A DNA stretch of 64,000 nucleotides from Hyphomicrobiales bacterium (GTDB taxonomy: Bacteria > Pseudomonadota > Alphaproteobacteria > Rhizobiales > Beijerinckiaceae). Both the position numbers and the translations under genes were made by a program. The stretch spans positions 26,275-90,274 of the forward strand of contig JAIYDY010000022.1 in assembly GCA_027487245.1 (NCBI GenBank), in the 5' to 3' direction. The notes under the pieces were generated by a model. The model saw only the letters and a program-made list of their open reading frames with translations. It did not search any database and had not been told where the DNA came from. Of this stretch, positions 46,089-55,064 are shown in pieces; the first letter of the stretch is position 1; every line of letters begins with the position of its first letter.

Positions 46089-47447
46089 TCAGACCGCCAG
46101 CGAATGGCCGTTCGGACGGCTTGGCAGATAGGCATCGAAGCGCGCCGCGACCGTGCGCAGGAACGGCCGGCCCCGGCTGGTGATCAGGAAGCCATCCTCG
46201 GTGCCGACCACGAAGCCGTCGGCATCCTCCTTGATGATTTCATCAGCCTGCGCGATCAGTGGATCGGCGGCGGCCCCGTAGCGCATGCGCAGGTGACGGC
46301 GGGAGAAGGCAAGGTCGCACATCAGGCGCTCAATGACTTCGCCGCGCATCTGGTCCTCGGTGCTCAGCGCCACGCCGCGAACTGCCGCCAGGCCACCTGA
46401 CCGGGTGGCGCGGGCATAGCCGGCAATCGCCGGTTCGTTCTGCACATAGCCTTGCGGCAGCTTGCCGATGGCCGAGGCACCAAGGCCGATCAACGCATCG
46501 GCGGGATCGACCGTGTAGCCTTGGAAGTTGCGCTGCAGCCGGCCCTCGCGCGCCGCCACGGCAAGCTCGTCGTCGCGGCGGGCAAAGTGGTCGATGCCGA
46601 TGCGGGCAAAGCCTGCATCTTCAAGCACACTGGCGGCAAGCTCGGCCTGTGCATGCCGCTCCAGCACGCCGGGCAGGGAGGCGGTGTCGATCAGCGACTG
46701 GTGCCGCTTCATCCACGGAACATGGGCATAGCCGAACAGGGCGATGCGGTCAGGAGACAGCTTCACCACCTCGTCAAGGGTGTGGGTCAGCTGCGGCGCG
46801 TGCTGGCCCGGCAAGCCATAGATGGCGTCGATGTTCAGTGAGCCGACACCATGCTCGCGGAAGCGGCCGATCACCGCGCGGGTCTCCTCGACACTCTGGA
46901 CGCGGTTGATGGCCTTCTGCACGGCCGGGTCGAAATCCTGCACGCCGATGCTGACGCGCGTCAGCCCGCTCTCGGCCAGCGCATCGATGCGGGCCTCATC
47001 CATGCCGCGCGGATCGACCTCGACGGCGAACTCCATGGCGTCATCGATGCGGAACAGGCGGCGGATGCGATCGACAAGACGACGGCTGTCATCGGGACTG
47101 AGGATGGTCGGCGAGCCACCGCCCCAGTGCAGATGCGTGACGCGCGCCGAAGCCGGCACCAGCGACGCGATCGTGGCGATCTCGCGCATCATAGCCTCAA
47201 GGTAGTCCGCGATCGGTGCGTATTGCCGCGTGATCTTGGTGTGGCACCCGCAGAACCAGCAGAGCGTGTCGCAGAACGGCACGTGGACATAGAGCGACAG
47301 CGCGGCATTCTCCGGCATGGCCTGAAGCCAGTCGCGATAGGTCGCAGCCCCGACGCCGGCATGAAAATGTGGTGCCGTCGGATAGCTTGTGTAGCGCGGC
47401 ACCGGCTGCTCGGCATTGCGCAGGATGGCTTCCGGAGAAAGAGACAT
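46089..47447 (-). CDS. hemN: Oxygen-independent coproporphyrinogen III dehydrogenase
   Basis: Radical-SAM HemN, 452 residues, decarboxylates coproporphyrinogen III to protoporphyrinogen IX without oxygen. The cluster motif is Cys59-x3-Cys63-x2-Cys66 followed by Cys68 (CDTLCWFCGC), as in E. coli. N-terminal VPRYTSYPTAPHF and the GGGSPTILSP motif agree. The ATG at 47447 has GAGGATC upstream; eleven extra open codons are ignored. It diverges from bchE, and a half-conserved FNR site (47516-47529) lies 69 bases upstream, fitting anaerobic induction. Confidence 0.95.
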   Translation of the reverse strand: MSLSPEAILRNAEQPVPRYTSYPTAPHFHAGVGAATYRDWLQAMPENAALSLYVHVPFCDTLCWFCGCHTKITRQYAPIADYLEAMMREIATIASLVPASARVTHLHWGGGSPTILSPDDSRRLVDRIRRLFRIDDAMEFAVEVDPRGMDEARIDALAESGLTRVSIGVQDFDPAVQKAINRVQSVEETRAVIGRFREHGVGSLNIDAIYGLPGQHAPQLTHTLDEVVKLSPDRIALFGYAHVPWMKRHQSLIDTASLPGVLERHAQAELAASVLEDAGFARIGIDHFARRDDELAVAAREGRLQRNFQGYTVDPADALIGLGASAIGKLPQGYVQNEPAIAGYARATRSGGLAAVRGVALSTEDQMRGEVIERLMCDLAFSRRHLRMRYGAAADPLIAQADEIIKEDADGFVVGTEDGFLITSRGRPFLRTVAARFDAYLPSRPNGHSLAV

Positions 47448-47515
47448 GGGCGATCCTCGTCGTGATCGTGGCGACTGCATGGGCCACAGATTGCCGCACC
47501 AAAAGCAGGCCCTCT

Positions 47516-47529
47516 TTGCGCCCGATCAA
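47516..47529. promoter_or_regulatory. FNR-like half-conserved site on the hemN side
   Basis: TTGCGCCCGATCAA keeps one perfect FNR half (ATCAA) and a weak other half (TTGCG) of TTGAT-N4-ATCAA. It lies 69 bases upstream of hemN. Confidence 0.4.
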
Positions 47530-47575
47530 ACCGGCGACGCCCGGGCCTGATGGCCGGGGAGCGGAGGCCCGCGCT

Positions 47576-47589
47576 TTGATCAGTGTCAA
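47576..47589. promoter_or_regulatory. FNR/FnrL-like site upstream of bchE
   Basis: TTGATCAGTGTCAA matches TTGAT-N4-ATCAA in nine of ten defined bases. Its right half overlaps a PpsR-type palindrome (47584-47601) by six bases. It lies 57 bases upstream of bchE. Confidence 0.65.
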
Positions 47590-47601
47590 TTACAATGGAC
47601 A
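47584..47601. promoter_or_regulatory. PpsR/CrtJ-type site upstream of bchE
   Basis: TGTCAATTACAATGGACA fits TGT-N12-ACA and shares TGTCAATT with the sites before pufQ and bchC. It lies 45 bases upstream of the bchE ATG and would let PpsR repress bchE in air. Confidence 0.7.
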
Positions 47602-47646
47602 CTTCATCGGGCGCTATCTGTCGAGACATGCAGAAAGGCAGCGGCC

Positions 47647-49317
47647 ATGCGCATCCTGTTCATCCATCCGAACTACCATTCCGGCGGTGCGGAAATTGCG
47701 GGTAACTGGCCGCCGGCCTGGGTCGCCTACCTGACGGGCGCGCTGAAGAAAGCGGGCTTTCCCGATATCAGCTTCATCGATGCGATGACCTATGACATCG
47801 ATGACGAAGCATTGAAGGCGAAGATCGCCGAGGCCAAGCCCGACATCATCGGCACAACGGCGATCACGCCGTCGATCTACAAGGCCGAGCGGGTCCTGGA
47901 AATGGCCCGGGAGGTCTGCCCGGACGCAGTCACGGTGCTCGGCGGGGTGCATGCCACCTTCATGTACAAGCAGGTTCTGCCCGAGGCACCCTGGATCGAC
48001 GCCATCGTGCGCGGCGAGGGCGAGGAGATCATGGTGGCCTTCGCGCAGGCCGTTGCCGATGGTCGCTGGCCCGCCGAGCGCGCCACGATCAAGGGCATCG
48101 CCTATCTGGACGATGGCAAGGTCGTGGCAACGCCGGCCGCGCCGACCATCAAGGACCTTGATGGCCTGGCACCGGACTGGGGCATCCTGAACTGGGACAA
48201 GTACAAGTACATTCCGCTGGGTGTGCGCGTCGCCATCCCCAACATGGCGCGCGGTTGCCCTTTCACCTGCTCGTTCTGCAGCCAGTGGAAGTTCTGGCGC
48301 GACTACCGGATCCGCGACCCCAAGAAGGTGGTCGACGAGATCGAGGCGCTGAAACGCGACCACAATGTCGGCTTCTTCATCCTTGCGGATGAGGAGCCCA
48401 CCATCAACAAGAAGAAGTTCGTGGCCTTCTGCAACGAACTGATCGACCGCAAGCTCGACATCCTGTGGGGCATCAACACCCGCGTCACAGACATCCTGCG
48501 CGACGAGGCTCTCCTCCCGCTCTACCGCAAGGCGGGGCTCATCCATGTCTCGCTCGGAACGGAGGCGGCAGCGCAACTCAAGCTCGACCTGTTCAACAAG
48601 GAAACCACCGTCGCCGACAACAAGAAGGCCATCCGCCTCCTGCGCGAAGCCGGCATCGTGGTCGAGGCCCAGTTCATCGTCGGCATGGAGAACGAGACCG
48701 CCGAGACGCTGGAAGAAACCTACAAGATGGCGGTCGACTGGAAGCCGGATCTCGCCAACTGGGCGATGTATACGCCCTGGCCATTCTCGGATCTGTTCCG
48801 CGAACTCGGCGACAAGGTGGAGGTCTTCGACTACGAGAAATACAACTTCGTCACGCCGATCATCAAGCCCGAAGCCATGGAGCGGGGCGAGTTGCTCGAC
48901 CGGGTGATGAACAATTACCGCCGGTTCTACATGAAGAAGGCTCTGTTCAGCTATCCCTGGCAGGGGACGGGGCAGAGGCGGCGCTACCTCTTGGGCTGCC
49001 TCAAGGCCTTCCTCAAGGCCGGCTTCGAGCGCAAGTTCTACGATCTGGGCAAGGTCGACTACTGGGGCCCGCAATCGAAGAAGAAGGTCGACTTCCACTT
49101 CGACGCCACGCGCACACGCGCCGTGGACGCCGATGTCGAATGGCAGACCACCCACAACCGCAAGAAGAAGTCCGCCGAAACGGCCGACATCATGGCCTGC
49201 GGCGGCGGCAAGGAGCAGATGGCGGATGATGACGACGCGCTGACCATGATGCCTCCGCCTCTGACGCTCAAGGAGCGCGTGCAGTTCTCGCGCGGTGGTC
49301 CGCGCATGAAGACCTGA
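47647..49317 (+). CDS. bchE: Anaerobic Mg-protoporphyrin IX monomethyl ester cyclase
   Basis: BchE, 556 residues, forms the isocyclic ring E of bacteriochlorophyll without oxygen. The N-terminal B12-binding part ([20 protein letters not shown] to about 160, with LGGVHATFM) precedes a radical-SAM domain with Cys204-x3-Cys208-x2-Cys211 (CPFTCSFC). The C-terminal 60 residues are charged and low in complexity. AAAGG precedes the ATG. FNR-like and PpsR-like sites overlap just upstream. The oxygen-using cyclase AcsF is not in the window. Confidence 0.96.
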   Translation: MRILFIHPNYHSGGAEIAGNWPPAWVAYLTGALKKAGFPDISFIDAMTYDIDDEALKAKIAEAKPDIIGTTAITPSIYKAERVLEMAREVCPDAVTVLGGVHATFMYKQVLPEAPWIDAIVRGEGEEIMVAFAQAVADGRWPAERATIKGIAYLDDGKVVATPAAPTIKDLDGLAPDWGILNWDKYKYIPLGVRVAIPNMARGCPFTCSFCSQWKFWRDYRIRDPKKVVDEIEALKRDHNVGFFILADEEPTINKKKFVAFCNELIDRKLDILWGINTRVTDILRDEALLPLYRKAGLIHVSLGTEAAAQLKLDLFNKETTVADNKKAIRLLREAGIVVEAQFIVGMENETAETLEETYKMAVDWKPDLANWAMYTPWPFSDLFRELGDKVEVFDYEKYNFVTPIIKPEAMERGELLDRVMNNYRRFYMKKALFSYPWQGTGQRRRYLLGCLKAFLKAGFERKFYDLGKVDYWGPQSKKKVDFHFDATRTRAVDADVEWQTTHNRKKKSAETADIMACGGGKEQMADDDDALTMMPPPLTLKERVQFSRGGPRMKT

Positions 49318-49354
49318 CTTGGTCCCGGCCGTGACAGGCGAGGCTGCATTGCCG

Positions 49355-50038
49355 ATGGGCGCGGTGCGAAGCCCGCCGCACCCGGCCGAGGCTGGTGAGC
49401 CCGTGGCCCGCATCGGGCCGAACGCCATCATCCAGGCAGCCGCAGCGCTCCGCGTCCACCACGGTGTTCCGGTCTGCGAGCAGGTTTTCGGCGCGGCTGG
49501 ACTGTCCCATCATCTCGGCAGCGCGCCGCAGACGATGGTGGACGAGGAGGACGTGGTCAGCCTGCACCAGTCGCTGTTCCGGCTGCTTGGCCCGGGCGAA
49601 GCGGCTGCCATCGCCCGCGAAGCCGGCGAGCGCACGGCCGTCTATCTCCTGCAACACCGCATTCCCCGTATGGCCCAGCGCGTCTTGTCCCTCCTGCCCG
49701 CATCGATCGCCGCAGGCATCCTGTGCCGCGCGGTTGGCCGGCACGCCTGGACCTTCGTGGGAAGCGGACGGTTCGTCGCAAAACGCGGCGATCCGCTGGT
49801 CCTGACCATTGTCGCCGGTCCGTTGGGTGGACCTCAGGAGGCTCGCGCCTCACTCTGCGCCTACTATGCGGCAACGCTTCACGGCGTGATGGCCGGGGCG
49901 CTGGCCAGACGTGTGACAAGCACGTTCACGCTCCGCACGGTCGACCGGATGCCGGCCTGCGAAACAATCCTGAGCATTGGTGACAGGGCCGGATCGGGCC
50001 TCGCGCGGCAGCAACAGATGCCTTTCTGCGATGGATAA
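49355..50038 (+). CDS. bchJ: Bacteriochlorophyll 4-vinyl reductase family protein BchJ
   Basis: BchJ family (V4R-like) protein of about 227 residues, recognised from RIGPNAIIQAAAALR, LLQHRIPRMAQRVL and the conserved CAYYAATLHGVMAGAL segment near the C-terminus. BchJ was first called a 4-vinyl reductase, but mutant data elsewhere suggest a substrate-carrier role. The start is uncertain: a TTG at 49319 and a GTG at 49331 are in frame upstream; the ATG at 49355 has GAGG eleven bases before it. It follows bchE directly, as in other photosynthesis clusters. Confidence 0.85.
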   Translation: MGAVRSPPHPAEAGEPVARIGPNAIIQAAAALRVHHGVPVCEQVFGAAGLSHHLGSAPQTMVDEEDVVSLHQSLFRLLGPGEAAAIAREAGERTAVYLLQHRIPRMAQRVLSLLPASIAAGILCRAVGRHAWTFVGSGRFVAKRGDPLVLTIVAGPLGGPQEARASLCAYYAATLHGVMAGALARRVTSTFTLRTVDRMPACETILSIGDRAGSGLARQQQMPFCDG

Positions 50039-50075
50039 CCCTGGTGCCTGGGCAGTGTGGGCCCGGCTCCCGCCG

Positions 50076-50948
50076 TCAGCCGTCGTGCTGGTTCGCACAC
50101 AGCAGGGACATGCCCTCCCTGGCCATGCGCGAGCCGGGGCGGCTGGCAACCAGCCGCGCCTCACGGCCCCGCATGATCGCATCAGTGTGGTTGGGAGAGT
50201 GATGAAACCCGACCAGTTGCCGCGCTCCGGCCGCGTCGGCGAGCCTGACCGCGGCCTCGGCCGTGGAATGCCCCCAGCCCCTGCTCGCTCCATATTCGGC
50301 CTCGTCGAACATCATGTCGTAGACGAGCGTCGAGACTCCCTCGCACAGGGCGACAACCGCGGGGTCCTGCACTCCCGACCTGTGCTCGATGTCGGTGATG
50401 ATCGCCGCCGAGCCGGCGCTCGTATCGAAACGATAGCCGGTCGCGCCCGAGGGGTGATCGAGGGCCACGGTGCGGATTCGGTCCGGCCCGATGCGCAGCG
50501 TCTCGCCAGCGTGAAAGCCGTGGAAGATGAAGCGGGCCGGCATCTGCTCAAGCGTGAGCGGAAACAGCGGTGGCGCGAGCAAGGCCAGCAGGGCCGCCTC
50601 GGCGGATGCCCCGCCGAGATTGCCGCACCAGACATGGATTTCGCGGCCCTTGTGATGGACCGGCCCGAAGAAGGGCAACCCCGTGACGTGGTCATGATGC
50701 AGATGCGTCATCAGCAGGTGGATCGGCTCATCGTCCGGCCAGAGCGTCCGGCGCCCCAGATTGACGATCCCCGTTCCGGCATCGACGACATAGCGGCCCT
50801 CGGGCAGGCGCACCTCGATGCAGGCCGTGTTGCCGCCATACAGGAGCATGTCCGGACCGGGCACCGGACGCGAGCCGCGCACGCCCCAGAACGTCAGTTC
50901 CGGAGCGCCGGCCGGACCGGAAGCGGGCACGTCGGATCGAGTGTTCAC
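50076..50948 (-). CDS. MBL-fold metallo-hydrolase
   Basis: Metallo-beta-lactamase fold protein of 290 residues, starting at a GTG. The zinc motif is THLHHDHVTG, with later ligands DIEHRSG, GWGHSTAEAA and HHSPNH. The N-terminus TFWGVRGSRPVPGPDMLLYG is typical of a COG1235 subgroup of unknown role. It lies between bchJ (convergent, 37 bases away) and the puf operon, an odd place with no known link to photosynthesis. It is not PhnP-like: the N-terminal cysteine zinc site of PhnP is missing. Confidence 0.82.
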   Translation of the reverse strand: MNTRSDVPASGPAGAPELTFWGVRGSRPVPGPDMLLYGGNTACIEVRLPEGRYVVDAGTGIVNLGRRTLWPDDEPIHLLMTHLHHDHVTGLPFFGPVHHKGREIHVWCGNLGGASAEAALLALLAPPLFPLTLEQMPARFIFHGFHAGETLRIGPDRIRTVALDHPSGATGYRFDTSAGSAAIITDIEHRSGVQDPAVVALCEGVSTLVYDMMFDEAEYGASRGWGHSTAEAAVRLADAAGARQLVGFHHSPNHTDAIMRGREARLVASRPGSRMAREGMSLLCANQHDG

Positions 50949-51091
50949 GCCAGCGACTTTTCTGCGGATCGCCAGGTCGGGAGACGGCTATCCGCCCTGA
51001 TCAAGGCCTCGGGTTGAACCTGATCGTGCCGAAGCCGCAACGGTTCTGCTGTGTGATTCAACACACAGCCCTGCGATGCCCGCTGCCAACG

Positions 51092-51125
51092 GCAAGGCCC
51101 GGCTGCGCTGGCAACCGGGCCTTGC
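51092..51125. repeat. Hairpin in the gap after pufC
   Basis: A perfect 11-base inverted repeat (GCAAGGCCCGG / CCGGGCCTTGC) with a 12-base loop, about 105-138 bases after the pufC stop. There is no T run on either strand, so it is probably an RNA stabiliser or rho-linked end rather than an intrinsic terminator. Confidence 0.45.
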
Positions 51126-51180
51126 TAGGGATCATGGTGTTGCTGCCGCCGGTGTCGGGACAGGACCGGCTGGGGGCAGT

Positions 51181-51223
51181 CCGCACCGCATCAGGAGTGC
51201 CCGGCACTCCCGCTTCGGTGCGG
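51181..51223 (-). terminator. Nested stem-loop at the 3' end of the puf operon
   Basis: Just after pufC on the minus strand an outer eight-base stem (CCGCACCG / CGGTGCGG) encloses an inner seven-base stem (GGAGTGC / GCACTCC, 51194-51210). No T run follows. It probably protects the 3' end of the puf message or helps stop transcription. The remaining gap up to the MBL gene holds no gene. Confidence 0.5.
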
Positions 51224-51229
51224 GATGGA

Positions 51230-52297
51230 TCAGGGTCGCGGAGCGCCAAGCTCGGGATATTCACCGAGCATCGGAGCGCCATTGAGCGGCTTCTGGGCAC
51301 CCTGGTGGCAGGTGGCGCAGTAGGCCTTGGCCGCATCACCCTCAGGACCAAGCTTGGTCGCTGGGTAGGTGGTATTCAGCGGAGCCAGATAGTTGGCATT
51401 GAGCTCCCTGAGCATGCGGATGCCGTGGAAAGCATTGACGCGCTGCGGAGGGGCATCCTTCCACTCGGAGAAGGCCCGGCTGTTGTGGCAGAAGGTGCAG
51501 TTGACGCCGAGGGAGTCCGACATGTGGTTCATCAGGGCGTTCGTGCGTTCCGCCACGGCGATGTTCTCACCCTTGGCAGTCGGCAACGCTGTCTTGCCGG
51601 TGACACGGATGGTCTCGGCAAACTGGATCAGAGGCGTGAACGGATCAGCAGGCAGGGACGCCCGTCCGACATGCTTTCCAGCCAGGTTCTGGCCGTTGTT
51701 CGCGCCAATCCAGCCCCCACCATCGGCGAGGTTCTTGGGATGGCCGCCGCCCGTGAACCAGGTCTGGGCAGGGATCGGGTTGCCGCGGTGGCAGGTGTAG
51801 CAGCTGACGCCCGTGGCACCGACGTGGTTGGTCCAGTTGCTGTTGATCTCGCGCGTCATCTGGATCATGCGGCGCGCGGTCTGGTATTGATACTTGGACT
51901 CATCGGCCATGTTGTTGAGGTTGTGGCAATAGGAGCAACCCTGGCCTTCATCCGAGCCGGCCACGCCGCCAGGCGCAACCCAGCCTGTCATGGCCACCAT
52001 GATCCTGGTGAACTCGGTCTCGCTGAGATCGCCGAGCACCTTGACGTTCTGGTAGACCTGACTGGCACGAGGCCCGGTCCGGTCACCCGGCGGAACAACC
52101 TCGGGAGCCTGATTGGCCTCGGCCAGCTTGGCGAGGATCTTCGGGCTCTGGACCTGTTCGAGGGCAACACCCCTGTATCCGTTCTGCTGGGTCGCTTCGG
52201 GTGGGTTCTGCTGGCAGGCTGCCAGCAGGAGGCCAAGACCCAGACTCGCGGCGGCAATGGCACCGAACCGTATTGACGACTTGATCTGCGTGCTCAT
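51230..52297 (-). CDS. pufC: Tetraheme cytochrome c subunit of the photosynthetic reaction centre
   Basis: PufC, 355 residues, donates electrons to the oxidised special pair from the periplasmic side. The start at 52297 gives a lipoprotein signal with lipobox LAAC, Cys28. Four CxxCH haem sites are present at 121-125, 166-170, 267-271 and 327-331. The ATG lies one base after the pufM stop with GGGAG upstream. It is the last gene of pufQBALMC; no pufX follows. Confidence 0.97.
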   Translation of the reverse strand: MSTQIKSSIRFGAIAAASLGLGLLLAACQQNPPEATQQNGYRGVALEQVQSPKILAKLAEANQAPEVVPPGDRTGPRASQVYQNVKVLGDLSETEFTRIMVAMTGWVAPGGVAGSDEGQGCSYCHNLNNMADESKYQYQTARRMIQMTREINSNWTNHVGATGVSCYTCHRGNPIPAQTWFTGGGHPKNLADGGGWIGANNGQNLAGKHVGRASLPADPFTPLIQFAETIRVTGKTALPTAKGENIAVAERTNALMNHMSDSLGVNCTFCHNSRAFSEWKDAPPQRVNAFHGIRMLRELNANYLAPLNTTYPATKLGPEGDAAKAYCATCHQGAQKPLNGAPMLGEYPELGAPRP

Positions 52298-52298
52298 G

Positions 52299-53291
52299 TC
52301 ACCGCGCTCCCGGAAGCAGGGCTGGGTCAACGACAGGGGGATGCACGGGCGGATAGCTTGGCGCAAAGCCATAATGCTGGGCCCACAGATACCAATTGTC
52401 GACGACAGTGCCCGTGAGAAGAATGCCGATCCCGCCCGTGATCGGGGTGAGGACGGCGAACCACCAGGCCCAGCGGTGGATCGATTCCATGGAGGCATTG
52501 AAGCCCATGGTCCAGCGCCAGAACAGGGCGGCACGTTCGGAGGCCGTGCCGCGATCGACGATCTGCTCGATCTCGCGCTCGCCGCCATAGCGGGTGACGG
52601 CCAGGATGGTGCCGGCATGCATGGCGAACAGCAGCACCGAACCATAGAGGAACACGATCGAGAAGGCGTGGAAGGGATTGTAGTGCAGGTTGCCGTAGCG
52701 GATCGAGAAGGCCTGCACCCAGTCAAGGTGCGGGAAGATGCCGTAAGGAACCGCTTCACACCAGCAGCCCATGGCGACCGGGCGGATGAAGCCGAGCACC
52801 AGCATCAGCCAGATGGCGGCAGCAAAAGCCCATGGCACATGCGTGCCCATGCCGAGAGCGCGCGCCCTTGTATAGGTGCGGGCCCACCAGAACAGCACCG
52901 ACAGGGTGAAGAACAGGCCGGTCATCAGGAACCAGCCGCCCTCGTTGAGCGGGATGAAGGGGTTGAGGCCATGCTTGGCCAGAGGTGGCTCAAGGCCGAG
53001 CCAGAAGAGTTGGCGCACGAACTGCACCGGATCCCAGTTCACCGAAGCCCACATGTTGAGGCCGATGATCTCGATGGCGATGATGCCGCAGGCGATGGAG
53101 AGCAGACCCCAGACCCCAAGATAGACAGGGCCAATCTGCGCGTCGCCGAGTTTGCCGAACCAGTAGTTGTGGCTGGTTTTCGTGCCGCGCTCGTAGATGC
53201 CCTTGGCAATCGGGACACCGAGATCGTCAGGTCCTCGGACCTGAACACGGGTAAAGATATTCTGGTAATCGATGGTTGTCAGAAGACCCAT
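52299..53291 (-). CDS. pufM: Photosynthetic reaction centre M subunit
   Basis: PufM, 330 residues, five membrane helices. Ligands are all present with a constant +6 offset from Rhodobacter sphaeroides numbering: His188 (accessory bacteriochlorophyll), His208 (special pair), His225, Glu240 and His272 (iron). Long C-terminal tail of Pro-rich sequence fits species that also have PufC. It starts 12 bases after pufL. Confidence 0.98.
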   Translation of the reverse strand: MGLLTTIDYQNIFTRVQVRGPDDLGVPIAKGIYERGTKTSHNYWFGKLGDAQIGPVYLGVWGLLSIACGIIAIEIIGLNMWASVNWDPVQFVRQLFWLGLEPPLAKHGLNPFIPLNEGGWFLMTGLFFTLSVLFWWARTYTRARALGMGTHVPWAFAAAIWLMLVLGFIRPVAMGCWCEAVPYGIFPHLDWVQAFSIRYGNLHYNPFHAFSIVFLYGSVLLFAMHAGTILAVTRYGGEREIEQIVDRGTASERAALFWRWTMGFNASMESIHRWAWWFAVLTPITGGIGILLTGTVVDNWYLWAQHYGFAPSYPPVHPPVVDPALLPGAR

Positions 53292-53303
53292 GTTGCCCTC
53301 CCC

Positions 53304-54128
53304 TCAAGACCAGATTGGCAGGTCAAGCCACCAGCTCCACCACCTGGGCCAACCCTGGGTCCAGAACGGTCCGCTGATCACGATGCAGACGGCTGACCAG
53401 AAGCCGGCCGACAAGGCCAGGAACAGGCCAAGACGGTGGATGCCAATGGTGCCGATGGAATAGCCGATGAAGTCGCGGAAATACGCGTTCTCATGTTCCG
53501 GAGTTTTGACCGCCTCGCCCTTTGCAGGATTGGCGGCGGAAAGGACCAAGGCACCATGCAGGGACAGCGCCAGTGTCGTGGTGAAGAAGAACGTCACCGC
53601 GATCATGTGGGCCGGGTTGTACATGAAGTTCAGGTACTGGTAGCCGACGTTGGAGACCCAATCGAGGTGGCTGAAAATGCCGTAGGGAAAGCCATGACCC
53701 CAGGCACCCAGCAAGACCGGGCGAATGACCACAAGCGTGACATAAGCGAAGATCGCGACACCGAAAGCGACAGGAACGTGATAGCCCATGCCCAGCTTGC
53801 GGCAGATCTCGACTTCGCGAAGCGCCCAGGACACGAATGAACCGATGGCGCAGATGGTGATGATCTGCCAGAGCCCGCCCTCGGCGAGCGGAGCAAGCCC
53901 CAGACCGTACTTCAGGTCCGGCGGGGCAATGCTGATCGTCCAGGGATTGAATGTTCCTTGCAGCGACGCGCCGTAGAAAATCAGCACGGTGCCAAGGAAG
54001 GCGAAGAAGGCGGTCATAACGCCGAAAATGCCGACGTAAAAGGGGCCAACCCAGAAATCGAAAAGGTCCCCGCCGATCAGCGTCCCGCCACGGACGCGGT
54101 ATTTTCTTTCAAAACTGAGCATTGCCAT
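53304..54128 (-). CDS. pufL: Photosynthetic reaction centre L subunit
   Basis: PufL, 274 residues, binds the special pair and quinone A-side path partners. His154, His174, His191 and His231 are the pigment and iron ligands and Glu105 the conserved pheophytin-bonding Glu, all at R. sphaeroides position plus one for Met. GGAGG precedes the ATG at 54128 by nine bases. The 108-base gap after pufA contains a stem-loop (54185-54228). Confidence 0.98.
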   Translation of the reverse strand: MAMLSFERKYRVRGGTLIGGDLFDFWVGPFYVGIFGVMTAFFAFLGTVLIFYGASLQGTFNPWTISIAPPDLKYGLGLAPLAEGGLWQIITICAIGSFVSWALREVEICRKLGMGYHVPVAFGVAIFAYVTLVVIRPVLLGAWGHGFPYGIFSHLDWVSNVGYQYLNFMYNPAHMIAVTFFFTTTLALSLHGALVLSAANPAKGEAVKTPEHENAYFRDFIGYSIGTIGIHRLGLFLALSAGFWSAVCIVISGPFWTQGWPRWWSWWLDLPIWS

Positions 54129-54184
54129 GGTGTTGGCCTCCGCGTGGTCCCCCAGAAACGTCTCTCTCGCCTCGTTGGGCGAGT

Positions 54185-54228
54185 AGGGCGGGCAAGTTCG
54201 AGCGCAAGCGCCGAAGCCCGTCCGCCCT
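54185..54228 (-). repeat. Stem-loop between pufA and pufL
   Basis: A nine-base stem (AGGGCGGGC / GTCCGCCCT, with one G-T pair) encloses 26 bases and begins nine bases after the pufA stop on the minus strand. In Rhodobacter a hairpin at this place protects pufBA mRNA and gives more LH1 than reaction centre; the same is likely here. Confidence 0.65.
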
Positions 54229-54236
54229 GGTCTGCC

Positions 54237-54389
54237 TTACTTCTTCACAACCGCAGGCGCGCTGAGCCAGCTGCCGTAGCGCGGCGTGCTGAGCTGCACG
54301 AAGTGGTTGACGAGCACCATCGCGAAGCAGAAGCCGAGGACGGCAACAAGCGAACGGCGCGGATCGAAAATCAGCCAGATTCTCCACAT
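54237..54389 (-). CDS. pufA: Light-harvesting LH1 alpha polypeptide
   Basis: LH1 alpha chain, 50 residues, one membrane helix. The start MWRIWLIFDPRRSLVAVLG is diagnostic and His29 (VNHFVQLS) is the bacteriochlorophyll ligand. AAGGAG precedes the ATG by eight bases. It lies 33 bases after pufB. Two Cys-Phe residues in the helix (FCF) are unusual but not disruptive. Confidence 0.97.
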   Translation of the reverse strand: MWRIWLIFDPRRSLVAVLGFCFAMVLVNHFVQLSTPRYGSWLSAPAVVKK

Positions 54390-54422
54390 GTCGAATTCTC
54401 CTTCTCTACGTTTCAGTGATCG

Positions 54423-54572
54423 TCAGAACCAAGGACGCCACATCCAGATCAGGATGTGGGCGAACAGCGAAACAGCGCCGAAACCCAAAGTTCCCTGAAT
54501 CATGAACTTGTGGAATTCCTGTGCCTCACCTTCTGTCAGTCCCGTGAGGGACTGCCTGTCTCTGTCAGCCAT
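54423..54572 (-). CDS. pufB: Light-harvesting LH1 beta polypeptide
   Basis: LH1 beta chain, 49 residues. The N-terminal [13 protein letters not shown] and the C-terminal [12 protein letters not shown] are diagnostic; His39 is the pigment ligand and the final Trp-Arg-Pro-Trp is typical. GAGGAG lies upstream of the ATG at 54572. Longer open frame upstream is not coding. Confidence 0.97.
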   Translation of the reverse strand: MADRDRQSLTGLTEGEAQEFHKFMIQGTLGFGAVSLFAHILIWMWRPWF

Positions 54573-54657
54573 GACCTGACACTCCTCATACTGGCCGAAG
54601 CCGTTACCGCGCTCATCCCGCGCGGCTGGGATCGTCCTCGTGAAGCCACGATGACTG

Positions 54658-54679
54658 CCTGTCCGGTTGCCCGGGCAGG
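54658..54679 (-). repeat. Stem-loop between pufQ and pufB
   Basis: CCTGTCCGG and CCGGGCAGG pair over nine bases (one T-G pair) around a four-base loop, 17 bases after the pufQ stop. It is a likely processing or stabilising element separating pufQ from pufBA. Confidence 0.5.
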
Positions 54680-54696
54680 ATTCGGTCGAACCACGC

Positions 54697-54927
54697 TCAG
54701 CCCATGAAGGCGAAAGCGATGGCGGCCTCGCTCGAACGGCGGGCCTGGGCAAAAATCGAGGCGCGGCCCTCGGGCCGGGCCAGCAGGCCGCGCCCGATCG
54801 GGGCAAGCCGCGAGATGATCGCAGCCACCAGGAACAGCGGATACGTCAAGGCCACCAGCAGGCGGAACGCGAAGCGTTCATCGTTGCGGGAGCGGGAGCG
54901 GGGCATTTCCAGTCGCATGTCGGTCAT
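54697..54927 (-). CDS. pufQ: Bacteriochlorophyll assembly protein PufQ
   Basis: PufQ, 76 residues with one membrane helix ([20 protein letters not shown]) and the C-terminal [14 protein letters not shown], like the FARAWREA pattern of known PufQ. PufQ aids bacteriochlorophyll synthesis, perhaps as a carrier. AGAGG precedes the ATG at 54927. It is the first puf gene after bchZ, and the gap upstream carries tandem PpsR-type sites. PufQ is poorly conserved, so context carries part of the call. Confidence 0.85.
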   Translation of the reverse strand: MTDMRLEMPRSRSRNDERFAFRLLVALTYPLFLVAAIISRLAPIGRGLLARPEGRASIFAQARRSSEAAIAFAFMG

Positions 54928-54955
54928 GAGTCACCTCTGAGACTATTTATAGCAC

Positions 54956-54998
54956 TGCCTGTCCAAATTGACACCTAGTTTGTCAATTTAATTTGACA
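54956..54998. promoter_or_regulatory. Tandem PpsR/CrtJ-type sites in the bchZ-pufQ gap
   Basis: TGTCAATTTAATTTGACA (54981-54998) is a near-perfect palindrome of the TGT-N12-ACA type. A weaker copy, TGC-N12-ACA, lies at 54956-54973, seven bases away. The 137-base gap is AT-rich and also has a weak A/T hairpin right after bchZ (AAACAA / TTGTTT). It probably holds the main puf promoter. Confidence 0.7.
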
Positions 54999-55064
54999 CT
55001 TGTGGATTTAGAAATTCAGTCCCCGTCTTGAAATTTTAAACAAAAACTTCGTTGTTTTAGGTGC

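Noticed and set aside
50076..50948. The MBL-fold protein as the missing PhnP
   Set aside because: It lacks the N-terminal cysteine zinc site of PhnP, has a different N-terminus and lies outside the phn operon.
51092..51125. Intrinsic terminator of the puf operon
   Set aside because: The stem is strong, but there is no T run on either strand, so it is listed only as a hairpin.
51000..51229. A pufX-like small gene after pufM/pufC
   Set aside because: No short membrane-spanning frame with a ribosome site is found after pufC; species with PufC normally lack PufX.
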